Origin: Pseudofrankia inefficax
GTDB taxonomy: Bacteria; Actinomycetota; Actinomycetes; Frankiales; Frankiaceae
Direction: 5' to 3'
DNA: 64,000 nt
NCBI RefSeq assembly: GCF_000166135.1
Contig: NC_014666.1
Span: 6,882,001-6,946,000, forward strand
Positions 18,631 to 27,225 of this stretch are shown here, piece after piece (the first letter of the stretch is position 1; the number at the start of each line of letters is the position of its first letter). Under the pieces are notes generated by a model that worked only from the letters and a program-made list of their open reading frames with translations, was not told the DNA's origin and did no database searches. The position numbers were made by a program, and so were the translations under genes.

Positions 18631-19482
18631 ATGGACGCCTCAGCGCTCAGCGAAGTGATCGAACTGCCCCAGGGCCAGATCCGGTACCGCGCGGCGGGCC
18701 CGCCGACGTCGGAGCGGCCGCCGGTGGTGTTCGTGCACGGAGTGCTCGTGGACCGCGAGCTGTGGACCCCCGTCGCCGACCTGCTCGCCCAGCAGGGCGT
18801 GCGCAGCTACGCCCCGACCCTGCCGATGGGTGCCCATCAGACGCCGATGGACGCCGACGCCGACCTCACCCCGCGAGGCGTCGCCCGGCTGGTGCTCGAC
18901 CTGATCGCCGCGCTTGACCTGCGGGACGTCACCCTCGTCGGGAACGACACCGGCGGAGCGATCACCCAGTTCGTGCTCGACACCGACCCGGACCGGATCG
19001 GCCGGGTCGTGCTCACCAACTGCGACGCCTTCGGCGCCTTCCCCCCGCCGCCCCTCACGCTGCTCGTGCGCGCCCTGCGCCACCCGGCCGTCGTCGCGGC
19101 GATGGTGCCAGGCCTCCGGTCGACCCGGCTGCGGCACGGACCACTCGGCTTCGGGCCGCTCTCGACCGGGCCCCTCGACCCCGCGTTGACCGGCGCCTGG
19201 GTCAAGCCGCTGGCCGACGGGAAGATCCGCCGTGACCTGGCCAAGCTGGCCCGCGGGATCGACCCGAAGGACCTGCTCGACGTCTCGACCCGCCTGGGGA
19301 AGCTGGACCGGCCGGTCCGCGTCCTCTGGGGCGACGACGACCGCTACTTCGACGTCGAGCTCGGCCGGCGCCTCGCCGACGCCTTCACCGACGCGACGTT
19401 CGAGACCGTCGCCGGAGGACGCACCTTCCTCCCGCTCGACCATCCAGACCGCGTAGCTACCGCCATCCTCGCGGCGTTCTGA
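18631..19482 (+). CDS. Alpha/beta hydrolase with Asp nucleophile elbow (GNDTGG)
   Basis: 283 residues with the alpha/beta-hydrolase fold: oxyanion strand VVFVHGVLVDRELW, nucleophile elbow VGNDTGGA and acid loop LWGDDDRYFD. The nucleophile position is Asp, as in haloalkane dehalogenases and epoxide hydrolases. The usual C-terminal GAGHF His is replaced by GGRTFLPLDHP. The exact activity is therefore uncertain. The ATG at 18631 fits family N-termini; the ATG at 18619 lies inside the operator. Neither has a ribosome site, so a leaderless message is possible. Likely repressed by the divergent TetR. Confidence 0.82.
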   Translation: MDASALSEVIELPQGQIRYRAAGPPTSERPPVVFVHGVLVDRELWTPVADLLAQQGVRSYAPTLPMGAHQTPMDADADLTPRGVARLVLDLIAALDLRDVTLVGNDTGGAITQFVLDTDPDRIGRVVLTNCDAFGAFPPPPLTLLVRALRHPAVVAAMVPGLRSTRLRHGPLGFGPLSTGPLDPALTGAWVKPLADGKIRRDLAKLARGIDPKDLLDVSTRLGKLDRPVRVLWGDDDRYFDVELGRRLADAFTDATFETVAGGRTFLPLDHPDRVATAILAAF

Positions 19483-19497
19483 CCACGCCTCAAAGCC

Positions 19498-19529
19498 GGG
19501 AACCAGCCGGCGACACCCAACTGGTTCCC
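19498..19529. terminator. Bidirectional hairpin between convergent genes
   Basis: GGGAACCAG (19498-19506) pairs perfectly with CTGGTTCCC (19521-19529), loop 14 nt, between the stop of the hydrolase gene and the stop of the SDR gene. Confidence 0.65.
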
Positions 19530-19555
19530 GACCGGAGCTCCGCGAGGCGCGGGCC

Positions 19556-20263
19556 TTAGTCCAGCGCCGCCGGGAAATACCGGGTGGGCGGCTTCCCGGG
19601 ACTCACCACGAGCTCGGTCCCGGGCGCACCGTCCCGCAGCAGCCCGACAACGGCCGCCGCGACCTCGTCGGCCCCGAGCATCGGGATACCCGCGGCCTGG
19701 AATCGATCGCGCGCCGGCTCGGTCAACGGGGTGTCGACCAGCCCGGGGCACACCGCGCAAAGCCGAATACCCTCCCGGGACAGCGGCCCGGCCAGCGCTC
19801 GGACCAGGCCGATGACGGCGTGCTTGGTCATCGTGTAGATCGGGTCCTGCTCGATCCCGCGCAACGCGGCATGCGACGCGGTGACCACGATCGAACCTCC
19901 ACCGCCCGCGCGCAGCACCGGCAACGCGGCGCGCAGCCCATAGACCACCGAATGTTGGTTGACCCCCACGACAGCCTGATAGCGGCCGAGGTCGAGCGTG
20001 GCCGGGTCCTTGTCCACCGAGTTGATTCCCGCGTTCAGGACGAGCAGGTCCAACCGCCCACCGGCCGCCGCGACCATCCGCTCGGACAGCTCCGGATCGG
20101 CCAGGTCACCCACGACCGCGACCCCGCCGATCGAGGCGGCCACCTGCTCGACCTCAGGCTTGCGGTCGACCAGGACGCAGCGGGCCCCGCCAGCGGCCAG
20201 CCGCCGGGCGACCGCCGCACCGATACCGCCCGCAGCCCCCGTGACAACCGCGACCTCACCCAT
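19556..20263 (-). CDS. Short-chain dehydrogenase/reductase (SDR)
   Basis: About 235 residues of classical SDR. TGAAGGIG is the NAD(P)-binding glycine motif, LNAGINS the NAG motif, and the catalytic Ser (TASHAAL) and YTMTK complete the active site. Asp at the end of strand 2 (VLVDRK) suggests NAD(H) preference. The substrate is not predictable. ATG at 20263; an in-frame GTG three codons upstream (20272) is equally possible. It is monocistronic and converges with the hydrolase. Confidence 0.85.
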   Translation of the reverse strand: MGEVAVVTGAAGGIGAAVARRLAAGGARCVLVDRKPEVEQVAASIGGVAVVGDLADPELSERMVAAAGGRLDLLVLNAGINSVDKDPATLDLGRYQAVVGVNQHSVVYGLRAALPVLRAGGGGSIVVTASHAALRGIEQDPIYTMTKHAVIGLVRALAGPLSREGIRLCAVCPGLVDTPLTEPARDRFQAAGIPMLGADEVAAAVVGLLRDGAPGTELVVSPGKPPTRYFPAALD

Positions 20264-20332
20264 CCACCCCACCCGTTCTGTTTAGTCCGCCTATGACCGC
20301 TAGGCAGGTTACGTCGCCGACAGGGCGCCGTA

Positions 20333-20384
20333 CCTGGCCTTCGAGGCTCCGCTGGCCGAGACGCGCCAGCGGAGGTCGGCCAGG
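20333..20384 (+). promoter_or_regulatory. Nested stem-loop in the serA leader
   Basis: An inner perfect 10-bp stem CTCCGCTGGC/GCCAGCGGAG (20347-20356 with 20365-20374) sits inside an outer CCTGGCC/GGCCAGG pair (20333-20339 with 20378-20384). It ends 76 bp before the serA start. It may be an attenuator or a transcript-stabilising structure. No known riboswitch pattern was recognised. Confidence 0.45.
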
Positions 20385-20460
20385 CGAGGTGCGACGCGGC
20401 TCCTACCGAGCCAGGAGCGGCCGGCGGCTTCGTAGACTTCGGGGGACCTGTCACCGGCTG

Positions 20461-21672
20461 ATGAGGGCCCCCGCCGTGCGCGCGCTGCTGCTAGAGAACG
20501 TCCACCAGGATGCCGCGACGATCCTCAGGACCGCCGGCATCGAAGTCGAGACGGTCGATCGGGCGTTGGACCACCAGGCGCTGATCGCGGCGCTGGACGG
20601 CGTCCAGCTGCTGGGGATCCGGTCGAAGACCGAGGTCACCGAGGCGGTGTTCGACGAGGCGCCGGACCTGCTCGCCATCGGCGCGTTCTGCATCGGTACC
20701 AACCAGGTGGATCTCGCCGCCGCCCGCGAGCGGGGCGTCGCGGTGTTCAACGCCCCGTTCTCCAACACCCGCAGTGTGGTCGAGCTCGCGCTCGCGGAGA
20801 TCATCGCGCTGACGCGCCGGTTGATCCCCAAGAACACCGGCATGCACGCGGGCGTGTGGGACAAGTCGGCCGAGGCGGCCCACGAGGTCCGCGGCCGGCG
20901 GCTGGGCATCGTCGGCTACGGCAACATCGGCGCGCAGCTGTCGGTGCTGGCCGAGGCGCTCGGCATGAGCGTGTACTTCTACGACACCGCCGACAAGCTG
21001 GCGCTCGGCAACGCGCGGCGCTGCGGGAGCCTCGACGAGCTGCTGGCGGTCGCGGACGTCGTGACCCTGCACGTGGACGGCCGGGCCGGCAACAGCGGGA
21101 TGTTCGGCGCCGAGCAGTTCGCCCGCATGCGGCCCGGCAGCCTGTTCCTCAACCTCTCGCGCGGCTTCGTGGTGGACCATGGCGCGCTGCGGGCGCAGGT
21201 GGAGAGCGGGCACCTGGCCGGCGCGGCGGTCGACGTCTTCCCGCACGAGCCGGCCGGGCGCGGCGACGAGTTCCGCTCCGAGCTGCGCGACCTGCCGAAC
21301 GTGATCCTCACGCCGCACATCGCGGGCTCGACCGAGGAGGCCCAGCAGGACATCGGCCGCTACGTGGCGGGCAAGCTGCGGGACTACCAGTTCGACGGCG
21401 GCACGGCCATGAGCGTCAACCTGCCGTACCTCTCGCTCCCGCCGCGGCCGGGCGGGCACCGGATCGCGCACCTGCACCGCAACGTGCCCGGCGTGCTCGC
21501 GAAGATCAACAGCCTGCTCGCGGAGCACAAGGTCAACATCGATGGCCAGCTCCTCGACACCCGCGGCGACTACGGGTATGTGCTGACCGACATCGGCGTC
21601 GACTATCCGGCGGCCGTCCTCGACTCGCTGGCCGCGATGCCGGAGACCGTCCGGGTAAGGCTGCTGGGTTGA
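20461..21672 (+). CDS. serA: D-3-phosphoglycerate dehydrogenase
   Basis: 403 residues, close to the E. coli SerA type (catalytic domain plus one ACT domain, no intervening domain). The NAD-binding motif is GIVGYGNIG, the catalytic His lies in LTPHIAGSTEEAQ, and a C-terminal ACT domain (VPGVLAKINSLLAEHKVNID) would bind serine for feedback control. It oxidises 3-phosphoglycerate in the first step of serine synthesis. The start at 20461 gives MRAPAVRALLLENV; the GTG at 20476 is an alternative. Its stop overlaps the next gene's TTG start (TTGA), so the two are translationally coupled. Confidence 0.92.
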   Translation: MRAPAVRALLLENVHQDAATILRTAGIEVETVDRALDHQALIAALDGVQLLGIRSKTEVTEAVFDEAPDLLAIGAFCIGTNQVDLAAARERGVAVFNAPFSNTRSVVELALAEIIALTRRLIPKNTGMHAGVWDKSAEAAHEVRGRRLGIVGYGNIGAQLSVLAEALGMSVYFYDTADKLALGNARRCGSLDELLAVADVVTLHVDGRAGNSGMFGAEQFARMRPGSLFLNLSRGFVVDHGALRAQVESGHLAGAAVDVFPHEPAGRGDEFRSELRDLPNVILTPHIAGSTEEAQQDIGRYVAGKLRDYQFDGGTAMSVNLPYLSLPPRPGGHRIAHLHRNVPGVLAKINSLLAEHKVNIDGQLLDTRGDYGYVLTDIGVDYPAAVLDSLAAMPETVRVRLLG

Positions 21673-23033
21673 GCTCGGCCTTGGCCGAGGAGCTGCGCGC
21701 CGCGGTCGGAGCCACCCAGCTGCTCACCGACGCCTCCGTCGTCGCCTCCTTCGAGTCCGACTGGACCGGCCGGTTCCGAGGCCGGGCTCGCTGCGTGGTC
21801 CGGCCGGCCGACACCGCCGAGGTCGCGGCGGTGATGGCCGCGGCCGCGCGGGCCAAGGTGCCCGTCTGCGTCCAGGGCGGCAACACCGGCCTGGTCGGCG
21901 GGAGTGTGCCCGTCGGTGGCGCGATCCTGCTCAGCACGGCCCGGCTGACGGCTCTCGAGCCGGTGGAGGTCGTCTCGGGCCAGGTCACCGTGGGCGCGGG
22001 CGTCACCCTGGCCGCGCTGCAGCGCCACGTCCGCGCCGAGGGCTACGACTTCGGGGTCGATTTCGCGGCGCGGGACTCGGCCACGCTGGGCGGTCTGGTC
22101 GCCACGAACGCCGGCGGCGAGCGGGTGCTGCGCTACGGCACGACCCGGGCACAGGTGCTCGGCATCGAGGCGGTGCTCGCCGACGGTTCGATCATCAGCC
22201 GGCTCGGCGGGCTCCCGAAGGACAACACGGGCTACGACACGATGTCGCTGCTGACCGGCAGCGAGGGCACGCTGGGGATCCTCACCCGGCTGCGCCTGCG
22301 GCTCGTTCCGCTGCTGACCGAGCGGGCGGTGGCGCTGGTCGCCGTGGACGACGTCGCCGCCGCGCTCTCGCTCGTGCGCACGGTCCGCAACCGGCTGCCG
22401 TCGCTGGAGGCCGCCGAGCTGTTCTTCGCGGACGGCCTCGCGCTGGTCCGCGCCAGGACCGGCCTGTCCGCCCCGTTCGCCGAGGCCTATCCCGCCTACC
22501 TCGTCCTCGAGTGCGCCGGCCGGGCCGACCCGACCGACGAGCTCCTTGAGGCGCTGGCCGGCAGCGAGGCGGTCAGGGACGCGACCGTCGCCGCCGACCC
22601 GCGTGGCCGTCACCTGCTGTGGTCCTACCGCGAGGCGCATACCGAGTCGATCAACTCCGCCGGCGTCCCGGTGAAGCTCGACGTGGCGGTCCCGCTGACG
22701 GCGCTGGCCGAGACGGTGGCCGCGCTTCCGGCGACGATTACGGCCGCCTGCCCGACCGCGCGCCCAATCCTTTTCGGTCACCTCAACGAGGGAAATCTGC
22801 ACGTCAACGTGCTCAACGCGACCAGCGAGGCCGAGGCCGTGACAGACGCGGTGCTGCGGCTCATCGCGGCGCACGGCGGGAGCATCAGCGCCGAGCACGG
22901 CGTCGGCCGGGCAAAACGCGCGTGGCTGGGGCTGTCCCGATCGCCTCAGGAAATCGCGATGATGCGCGCGGTCAAACGCGGACTCGACCCTGAGGGCCTG
23001 CTCAACCCGGGAGTCCTGCTCGATTCGGCCTGA
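21669..23033 (+). CDS. FAD-linked D-2-hydroxyacid dehydrogenase (D-2-hydroxyglutarate dehydrogenase/GlcD family)
   Basis: 454 residues: FAD_binding_4 domain (CVQGGNTGLVGGSVPVGGAI, then NAGGERVLRYG) and a C-terminal FAD-oxidase domain with GHLNEGNLHVNV and SAEHGVGRAK. The fold is that of D-lactate, glycolate and D-2-hydroxyglutarate dehydrogenases. It starts at TTG 21669, sharing four bases with the serA stop. SerA makes D-2-hydroxyglutarate while regenerating NAD, and in other bacteria a D-2-hydroxyglutarate dehydrogenase drives that step. The gene coupling makes this the preferred assignment, though the substrate is inferred. It replaces no known serB/serC function. Confidence 0.87.
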   Translation: MSSALAEELRAAVGATQLLTDASVVASFESDWTGRFRGRARCVVRPADTAEVAAVMAAAARAKVPVCVQGGNTGLVGGSVPVGGAILLSTARLTALEPVEVVSGQVTVGAGVTLAALQRHVRAEGYDFGVDFAARDSATLGGLVATNAGGERVLRYGTTRAQVLGIEAVLADGSIISRLGGLPKDNTGYDTMSLLTGSEGTLGILTRLRLRLVPLLTERAVALVAVDDVAAALSLVRTVRNRLPSLEAAELFFADGLALVRARTGLSAPFAEAYPAYLVLECAGRADPTDELLEALAGSEAVRDATVAADPRGRHLLWSYREAHTESINSAGVPVKLDVAVPLTALAETVAALPATITAACPTARPILFGHLNEGNLHVNVLNATSEAEAVTDAVLRLIAAHGGSISAEHGVGRAKRAWLGLSRSPQEIAMMRAVKRGLDPEGLLNPGVLLDSA

Positions 23034-23139
23034 CACGGTCGAGTCGTCGCTTGGCGGACGCCGCCGACCGGCCCGAGGACGGGCGGGCGTATGGTTGCGG
23101 CGGTAGCGCGCCCGCCGGCCAGCTTCGACCGTTGGAGAC

Positions 23140-23850
23140 ATGATTTTTCTGACGGGAGCCACGTCGGCCCTCGACGCTCCGCCCGTTCTTCAGGCTGGAT
23201 CCGGCGAGATGGACCCGCGCGCGGACGTCCGACTCCCCAAGCCCACGATGATCGCGAGACATGGGCTGCCTCATCTCGTCGAGGCGACGATCATCCCCGC
23301 GGTTCTTTTTCTTGTCGTCCTGCACCTTTCCAGCTTCACTTTCGCGGCGCTGGCCGCGCTGGCGTGGGAATTCGCCGCGGTGAGCCGGCGGGTGGCCGCC
23401 AAGCAGCGCATCCCGGCACTGCTCGTGCTGTCCTCGGTCGGGCTGACGGTCCGCACGGCGGTAGCGATCATAAGCGGCAGCGCCTTCATCTACTTTCTTC
23501 AGCCCGTGATCGTCGCCGGGGTGGTGGGAATGATGTTCCTGCTGTCCGCTCTTTCGCCGCGGCCGCTCGTCCACCGGCTGGCTCGTGACTTCTGCCCGCT
23601 GCCGCCCGGGGTGACCGCCCTGCCCGGAGTGCGCAGGCTGTTCCTCGGGCTCACCCTCCTGTGGGCGGCCGTCAACCTCGGGAATTCCGCTTTCACGTAC
23701 TGGTTGCTGACCTCCCAGACGACCGACGTCTTCGTCGCCGTCCGCGGGATCACCGGCACCGCGCTGCCCGTCGTGGCCACGTTGGTCACCGTCGCCTGGT
23801 CCTGGCGGGTCGCCGGCCGGGAAGGCCTTCGCGCGGCCCGTCCGGTCTGA
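23140..23850 (+). CDS. Multi-pass membrane protein, VC0807-like
   Basis: 236 residues from the first ATG (GGAG two bases upstream), or 213 from the ATG at 23209 that opens MDPRADVRLP. Five or six hydrophobic segments are visible (for example IIPAVLFLVVLHLSSFTFAA, VIVAGVVGMMFLLSALSP, LTLLWAAVNLGNSAFTYWLL). The layout resembles VC0807/intracellular septation-related membrane proteins of unknown role. It has no obvious partner gene. Confidence 0.7.
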   Translation: MIFLTGATSALDAPPVLQAGSGEMDPRADVRLPKPTMIARHGLPHLVEATIIPAVLFLVVLHLSSFTFAALAALAWEFAAVSRRVAAKQRIPALLVLSSVGLTVRTAVAIISGSAFIYFLQPVIVAGVVGMMFLLSALSPRPLVHRLARDFCPLPPGVTALPGVRRLFLGLTLLWAAVNLGNSAFTYWLLTSQTTDVFVAVRGITGTALPVVATLVTVAWSWRVAGREGLRAARPV

Positions 23851-23976
23851 CCACAATCTCTCACCGCGGCGCCCCGCGTCGTGTCGCGTACGGCCCATCG
23901 CGAGACCTGGTGGGCGGCAGGGGGCGACGCCGGATCGTCGCCGCCACCCCGCGACCTACTTCGGCGACGTCTCTGT

Positions 23977-24621
23977 TCAGGGTGTGGGATAGGCGGTGGT
24001 GAGGGTACCGGCCTGTCCCTGGAAGGTGAAGGCGACACCGAGCGGCTGGCTGATGACCTCGGGGCGGGTGAAACCAATCGGGTAGGCGCCGGTGGCGTCC
24101 GGCAGCCCGACGGAGAACAGGACCTGCTCCGCGAGTGGCACGTCCGCGTTGATGAGCACGTAGTTGCCGACGGCTGGGTGGCCGAAGGTGCGCAGGCTGA
24201 GCGCCAGCGTCGCTCCGGTGACGACTCGGCGGAAGACAAGCTGACCATCGATCTGCGCGGTGAGCGTGCCGGCGCCGCGTTCCGTGGGTTCAAGCGGGAA
24301 GGTGAGCCTGGTCGAGACCGGGTTCAGGCACACGCTGGTCTGTCCCGGCGCGGTGGCGTAGGTGATGACGCCGGCCCTGGCGAGCGCCAGCAGGAACTCG
24401 CGGTTGAACGAGAACTGCGCGGTGCCGACTCCGGGCGCCGGTGTCGTGGGCCGGATCGGTGAGCACAGCGGCGCGGATGAAGCACTGGACTGTGCCGACA
24501 GGGTGCTCGCGGTGAGATCCGGCGGGGCGGCCGCGTTCGCCGCCGTCGACGTCACGGCGAGCAGGGCCAGAATGGATAACAGGCCCGTCGCGAAGACCGT
24601 GATCCTGCCTCTGATGGTCAT
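23977..24621 (-). CDS. Secreted protein of unknown function
   Basis: 214 residues with a clean Sec signal peptide (TIRGRITVFATGLLSILALL, then AVTSTAANAAA cleavage region). The mature part is rich in beta-strand and polar residues (Ala, Thr, Ser), with two cysteines (PLCSPIRP and SVCLNP) that may form a disulfide. I do not recognise a domain. It is alone on the minus strand, converging with the membrane protein gene. Confidence 0.7.
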   Translation of the reverse strand: MTIRGRITVFATGLLSILALLAVTSTAANAAAPPDLTASTLSAQSSASSAPLCSPIRPTTPAPGVGTAQFSFNREFLLALARAGVITYATAPGQTSVCLNPVSTRLTFPLEPTERGAGTLTAQIDGQLVFRRVVTGATLALSLRTFGHPAVGNYVLINADVPLAEQVLFSVGLPDATGAYPIGFTRPEVISQPLGVAFTFQGQAGTLTTAYPTP

Positions 24622-24826
24622 GGGCCATCCCCTCTGCGGCGCTCACCCACTATTGGCTGACACGCTAGATGGCCCGGTCCATCCGTGTTTCGTGAACAGC
24701 CGAAACGTCGCCGTAACGATGGTTGCGCCGCGTGACGATAAGGCCGTGATCGAACACGGCCTGATACGGCGTGGGGAGTGCCCCAGGTGGAGACGACGGC
24801 ATTCTTGTGTTGCCGCCCGTGACGGC

Positions 24827-25234
24827 CTACGACGCGGCGACGACCGCGATCTCAAGCAGCCAGGACGGCTGGGCCAGAGCCGGGACCGTCACCAGCGTGC
24901 TGGACACCAGGCGGCCGCCGAGGAACTCGTCGCGCGCCGCCATGGCCTGCGCCAGCCCGGGCGTCTGCTCGCTCGCCACCAGGTAGGTGGTGATGCTGAC
25001 GATGTCCCCGGCCGTCATGCCGGCGTCGGCCAGGATCGCGGCGATGTTGCTCCACACCTGGCTGGCCTGGGCCGATACCCCGTCCGGTACCGAACCGTCC
25101 GGTGCCACCGGCACGACTCCGGAGGTGTGCAGCCACCGGCTGGCGTTCTCGACCAGGACCGCGTGGGCAAAGCGGGCCGCCGGGGGGGCCATGCCGTCGG
25201 GGCTGATCGTGCGGCGGATGACGGAGTCGGACAT
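24827..25234 (-). CDS. RidA/YjgF/UK114 family protein
   Basis: 135 residues, full RidA length. FAHAVLVENASRWLHTSGVV, PDGVSAQASQVWSNIAAILA and the trimer-forming beta-strand segments fit the family. RidA hydrolyses reactive enamine/imine intermediates from PLP enzymes. The arginine normally found in the archetype's active site is not evident in the C-terminal LVTVPALAQPSWLLEIAV region, so this may be a diverged subgroup. The ATG at 25234 has no clear ribosome site and may be leaderless. Confidence 0.85.
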   Translation of the reverse strand: MSDSVIRRTISPDGMAPPAARFAHAVLVENASRWLHTSGVVPVAPDGSVPDGVSAQASQVWSNIAAILADAGMTAGDIVSITTYLVASEQTPGLAQAMAARDEFLGGRLVSSTLVTVPALAQPSWLLEIAVVAAS

Positions 25235-25308
25235 GTGTAGACCGTATAGCCCACCACGACGCCGCTCGCCGTGCCCGGACTCGTTCCCGGGCGAACCCTT
25301 CGGGGGAT

Positions 25309-26178
25309 CTAGGGCTTCTGGGCCACGGCGGACCACACGATGTTGCCGCCGGCCTCGGTGGCGGAGTCAGCCGTGACGGCGGGGTCGTCGGGGCGCCACA
25401 GATGCAGGGGGACGATCCCGGGAGTCACGAGGTCAAGGCCCTGGAAGAACCGGCCGACCTCGTCCCGGGTCCGGGCGGTGACGTCGATGCCCTGGGCGCG
25501 GTAGGCGCTCACGAGTTTGGCGACCTGGTCGGGATTGTGGTCGGCGGTCAGGTACGACATCGTCAGGTAGCTGCCGGACGGGAGCACGTCGACCAGGGTG
25601 CGGATGATGCCGTACTGGTCGTGTTCGACCGGAACGAAATGCAGCACCGCGATGACCGACAGGGCGACGGGCTGGCTCAGGTCGATGGTCTCCAGGAGTT
25701 CCGGGGCGGCCAGGATGCGGCCGGGGTCGCGCAGGTCGGCGTCCAGATAGGCGGTGCGGCCCCGGGCGTCGCTGGTGAGCAGAGCGCGGGCGTGGGCGAG
25801 CACGATCGGGTCGTTGTCGGCATAGACGACGCGGGACTCCGGCGTGATCGCCTGGACGACCTCGTGCAGGTTCGGCCTGGTGGGGATGCCCGTGCCGATG
25901 TCGAGAAACTGGCGGATGCCGGCTTGTGCCAGGAACCTGGCCGTGCGCACGAGAAAGGCACGGTTCTGGACGGCCGCGGCCGGAGTGTGCGGGAACGCCG
26001 CCTGGATCTGCGCCGCCGCCTCGCGGTCCGCGGGGAAGTTGTCCTTGCCGCCGAGGAAGTAGTCGTAGATGCGCGCGGAGTGCGCGACGTCGGTTCTCAG
26101 GTCGACGGTTGCCCGGGGGCCGTCGACCAGCGACTCCTGCAACGAGGAGAACTCCTCCGGCTCGCTGTCCGCCACCAC
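25309..26178 (-). CDS. PF04672 SAM-dependent methyltransferase (DUF574)
   Basis: 289 residues. It shows the actinobacterial hallmark SARIYDYFLGGKDNFPADRE, then the SAM-binding FLDIGTGIPTRPNLHEV and the acidic YADNDPIVLAHARALL. Members are abundant in streptomycetes and frankiae, their substrates are mostly unknown and several lie near regulators. GTG start at 26178 with GGGGAGCGGG upstream. The 74-bp gap to ridA leaves co-transcription uncertain. Confidence 0.9.
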   Translation of the reverse strand: MVADSEPEEFSSLQESLVDGPRATVDLRTDVAHSARIYDYFLGGKDNFPADREAAAQIQAAFPHTPAAAVQNRAFLVRTARFLAQAGIRQFLDIGTGIPTRPNLHEVVQAITPESRVVYADNDPIVLAHARALLTSDARGRTAYLDADLRDPGRILAAPELLETIDLSQPVALSVIAVLHFVPVEHDQYGIIRTLVDVLPSGSYLTMSYLTADHNPDQVAKLVSAYRAQGIDVTARTRDEVGRFFQGLDLVTPGIVPLHLWRPDDPAVTADSATEAGGNIVWSAVAQKP

Positions 26179-26472
26179 AGCCCGCTCCCCACCAGCCGAT
26201 TTCCCCTTTTTGGCAGGCTAGCAGCCGCGATGACCGTTCTCGGCGTCGCGTGGTGGACAGTCCAGCATCGCCGCCGACGGCTACCGGTGGGAGGCGCGGC
26301 CGTAACCGTGCCGAGTTGGGCGGATCACAGTCCCGCCGCCACAGCTTCGACCCGCTGCCCGCCGCGTTCCGGTGCCTTACCTCCCGGGTCGGCTACCTTG
26401 GCCGCCAGCGCCTACGCTGGGTACGGCGCGTCGTCCCAGGTAGGACCGGATACACCCACGGAGGAGTTCGCC

Positions 26473-26934
26473 ATGCCCTACGCCGTGGACTTCGGCACCG
26501 TATCGACCGTCGGCCTGGAGTCGTCGCCGGCCGCGGCCGCGCTTGCCGGTCTGCGCGCGAACGAGGCCCGGTACTTCAAGAACAAGTACGACCACGTCTT
26601 CACCGTCGAGCCCGCGAGCGACGCCGGGCCGACCATCGACTGGGTGCACCGGATCCTCGCGGAAGAACGCGGCATCGTCATCGCCGCTCCCCCGCTCGAG
26701 GCGACCGCGTTCCAGGTCGAAGACCTGAAGATCGCGTACGTGTTCTACGAAAACGGCCTGTCGATCAACGTGATGTACGCCCTCGACGACCTCGGGAAAC
26801 GGGCGGTCGGATTCAAGCTCTCCGACGGGATGGAGATCCCCGAAGAACTCGCCTCGTTCAAGTTCGCTCGGCAGAAGTCAAAGCTGGCCGGAACCATCCG
26901 CGGCTCCTACTTCGTCATCAAGAACAAATACTGA
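26473..26934 (+). CDS. Conserved hypothetical protein
   Basis: 153 residues with a strong ribosome site (GGAGGAG eight bases before the ATG). Hydrophilic, alpha/beta-looking protein with a basic middle segment (RYFKNKYDHVF) and a very basic C-terminus (TIRGSYFVIKNKY). No signal, membrane segment or catalytic motif is recognisable. It stands alone between the methyltransferase and esterase genes. I cannot assign a function. Confidence 0.7.
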   Translation: MPYAVDFGTVSTVGLESSPAAAALAGLRANEARYFKNKYDHVFTVEPASDAGPTIDWVHRILAEERGIVIAAPPLEATAFQVEDLKIAYVFYENGLSINVMYALDDLGKRAVGFKLSDGMEIPEELASFKFARQKSKLAGTIRGSYFVIKNKY

Positions 26935-27225
26935 CCCAGGCCCGCCGCGGTCGTCCGGCGACGCCACCAGGGCACCCGTCGACAGCCACGTCATCGCCGA
27001 ACCGCCGGAGGGACGTGCGGCGGGCGGTAACTCATTTCGGTGGCCGAATCTCCAACGCCTGCGCGGTGGTCGACTCCCCCATCATTTGATCGTGAGGATG
27101 TCGAGAATAATACTTGGTCGATGACAGACGGGGCGCGCCCGGCCTGGGCCCGGCGCAGGAAATTCAGAACGGATCGGCAGGAGCGGGCCGGCTGGGGGCC
27201 GACCCTGCGTCAGGCGTCGCTGGGC

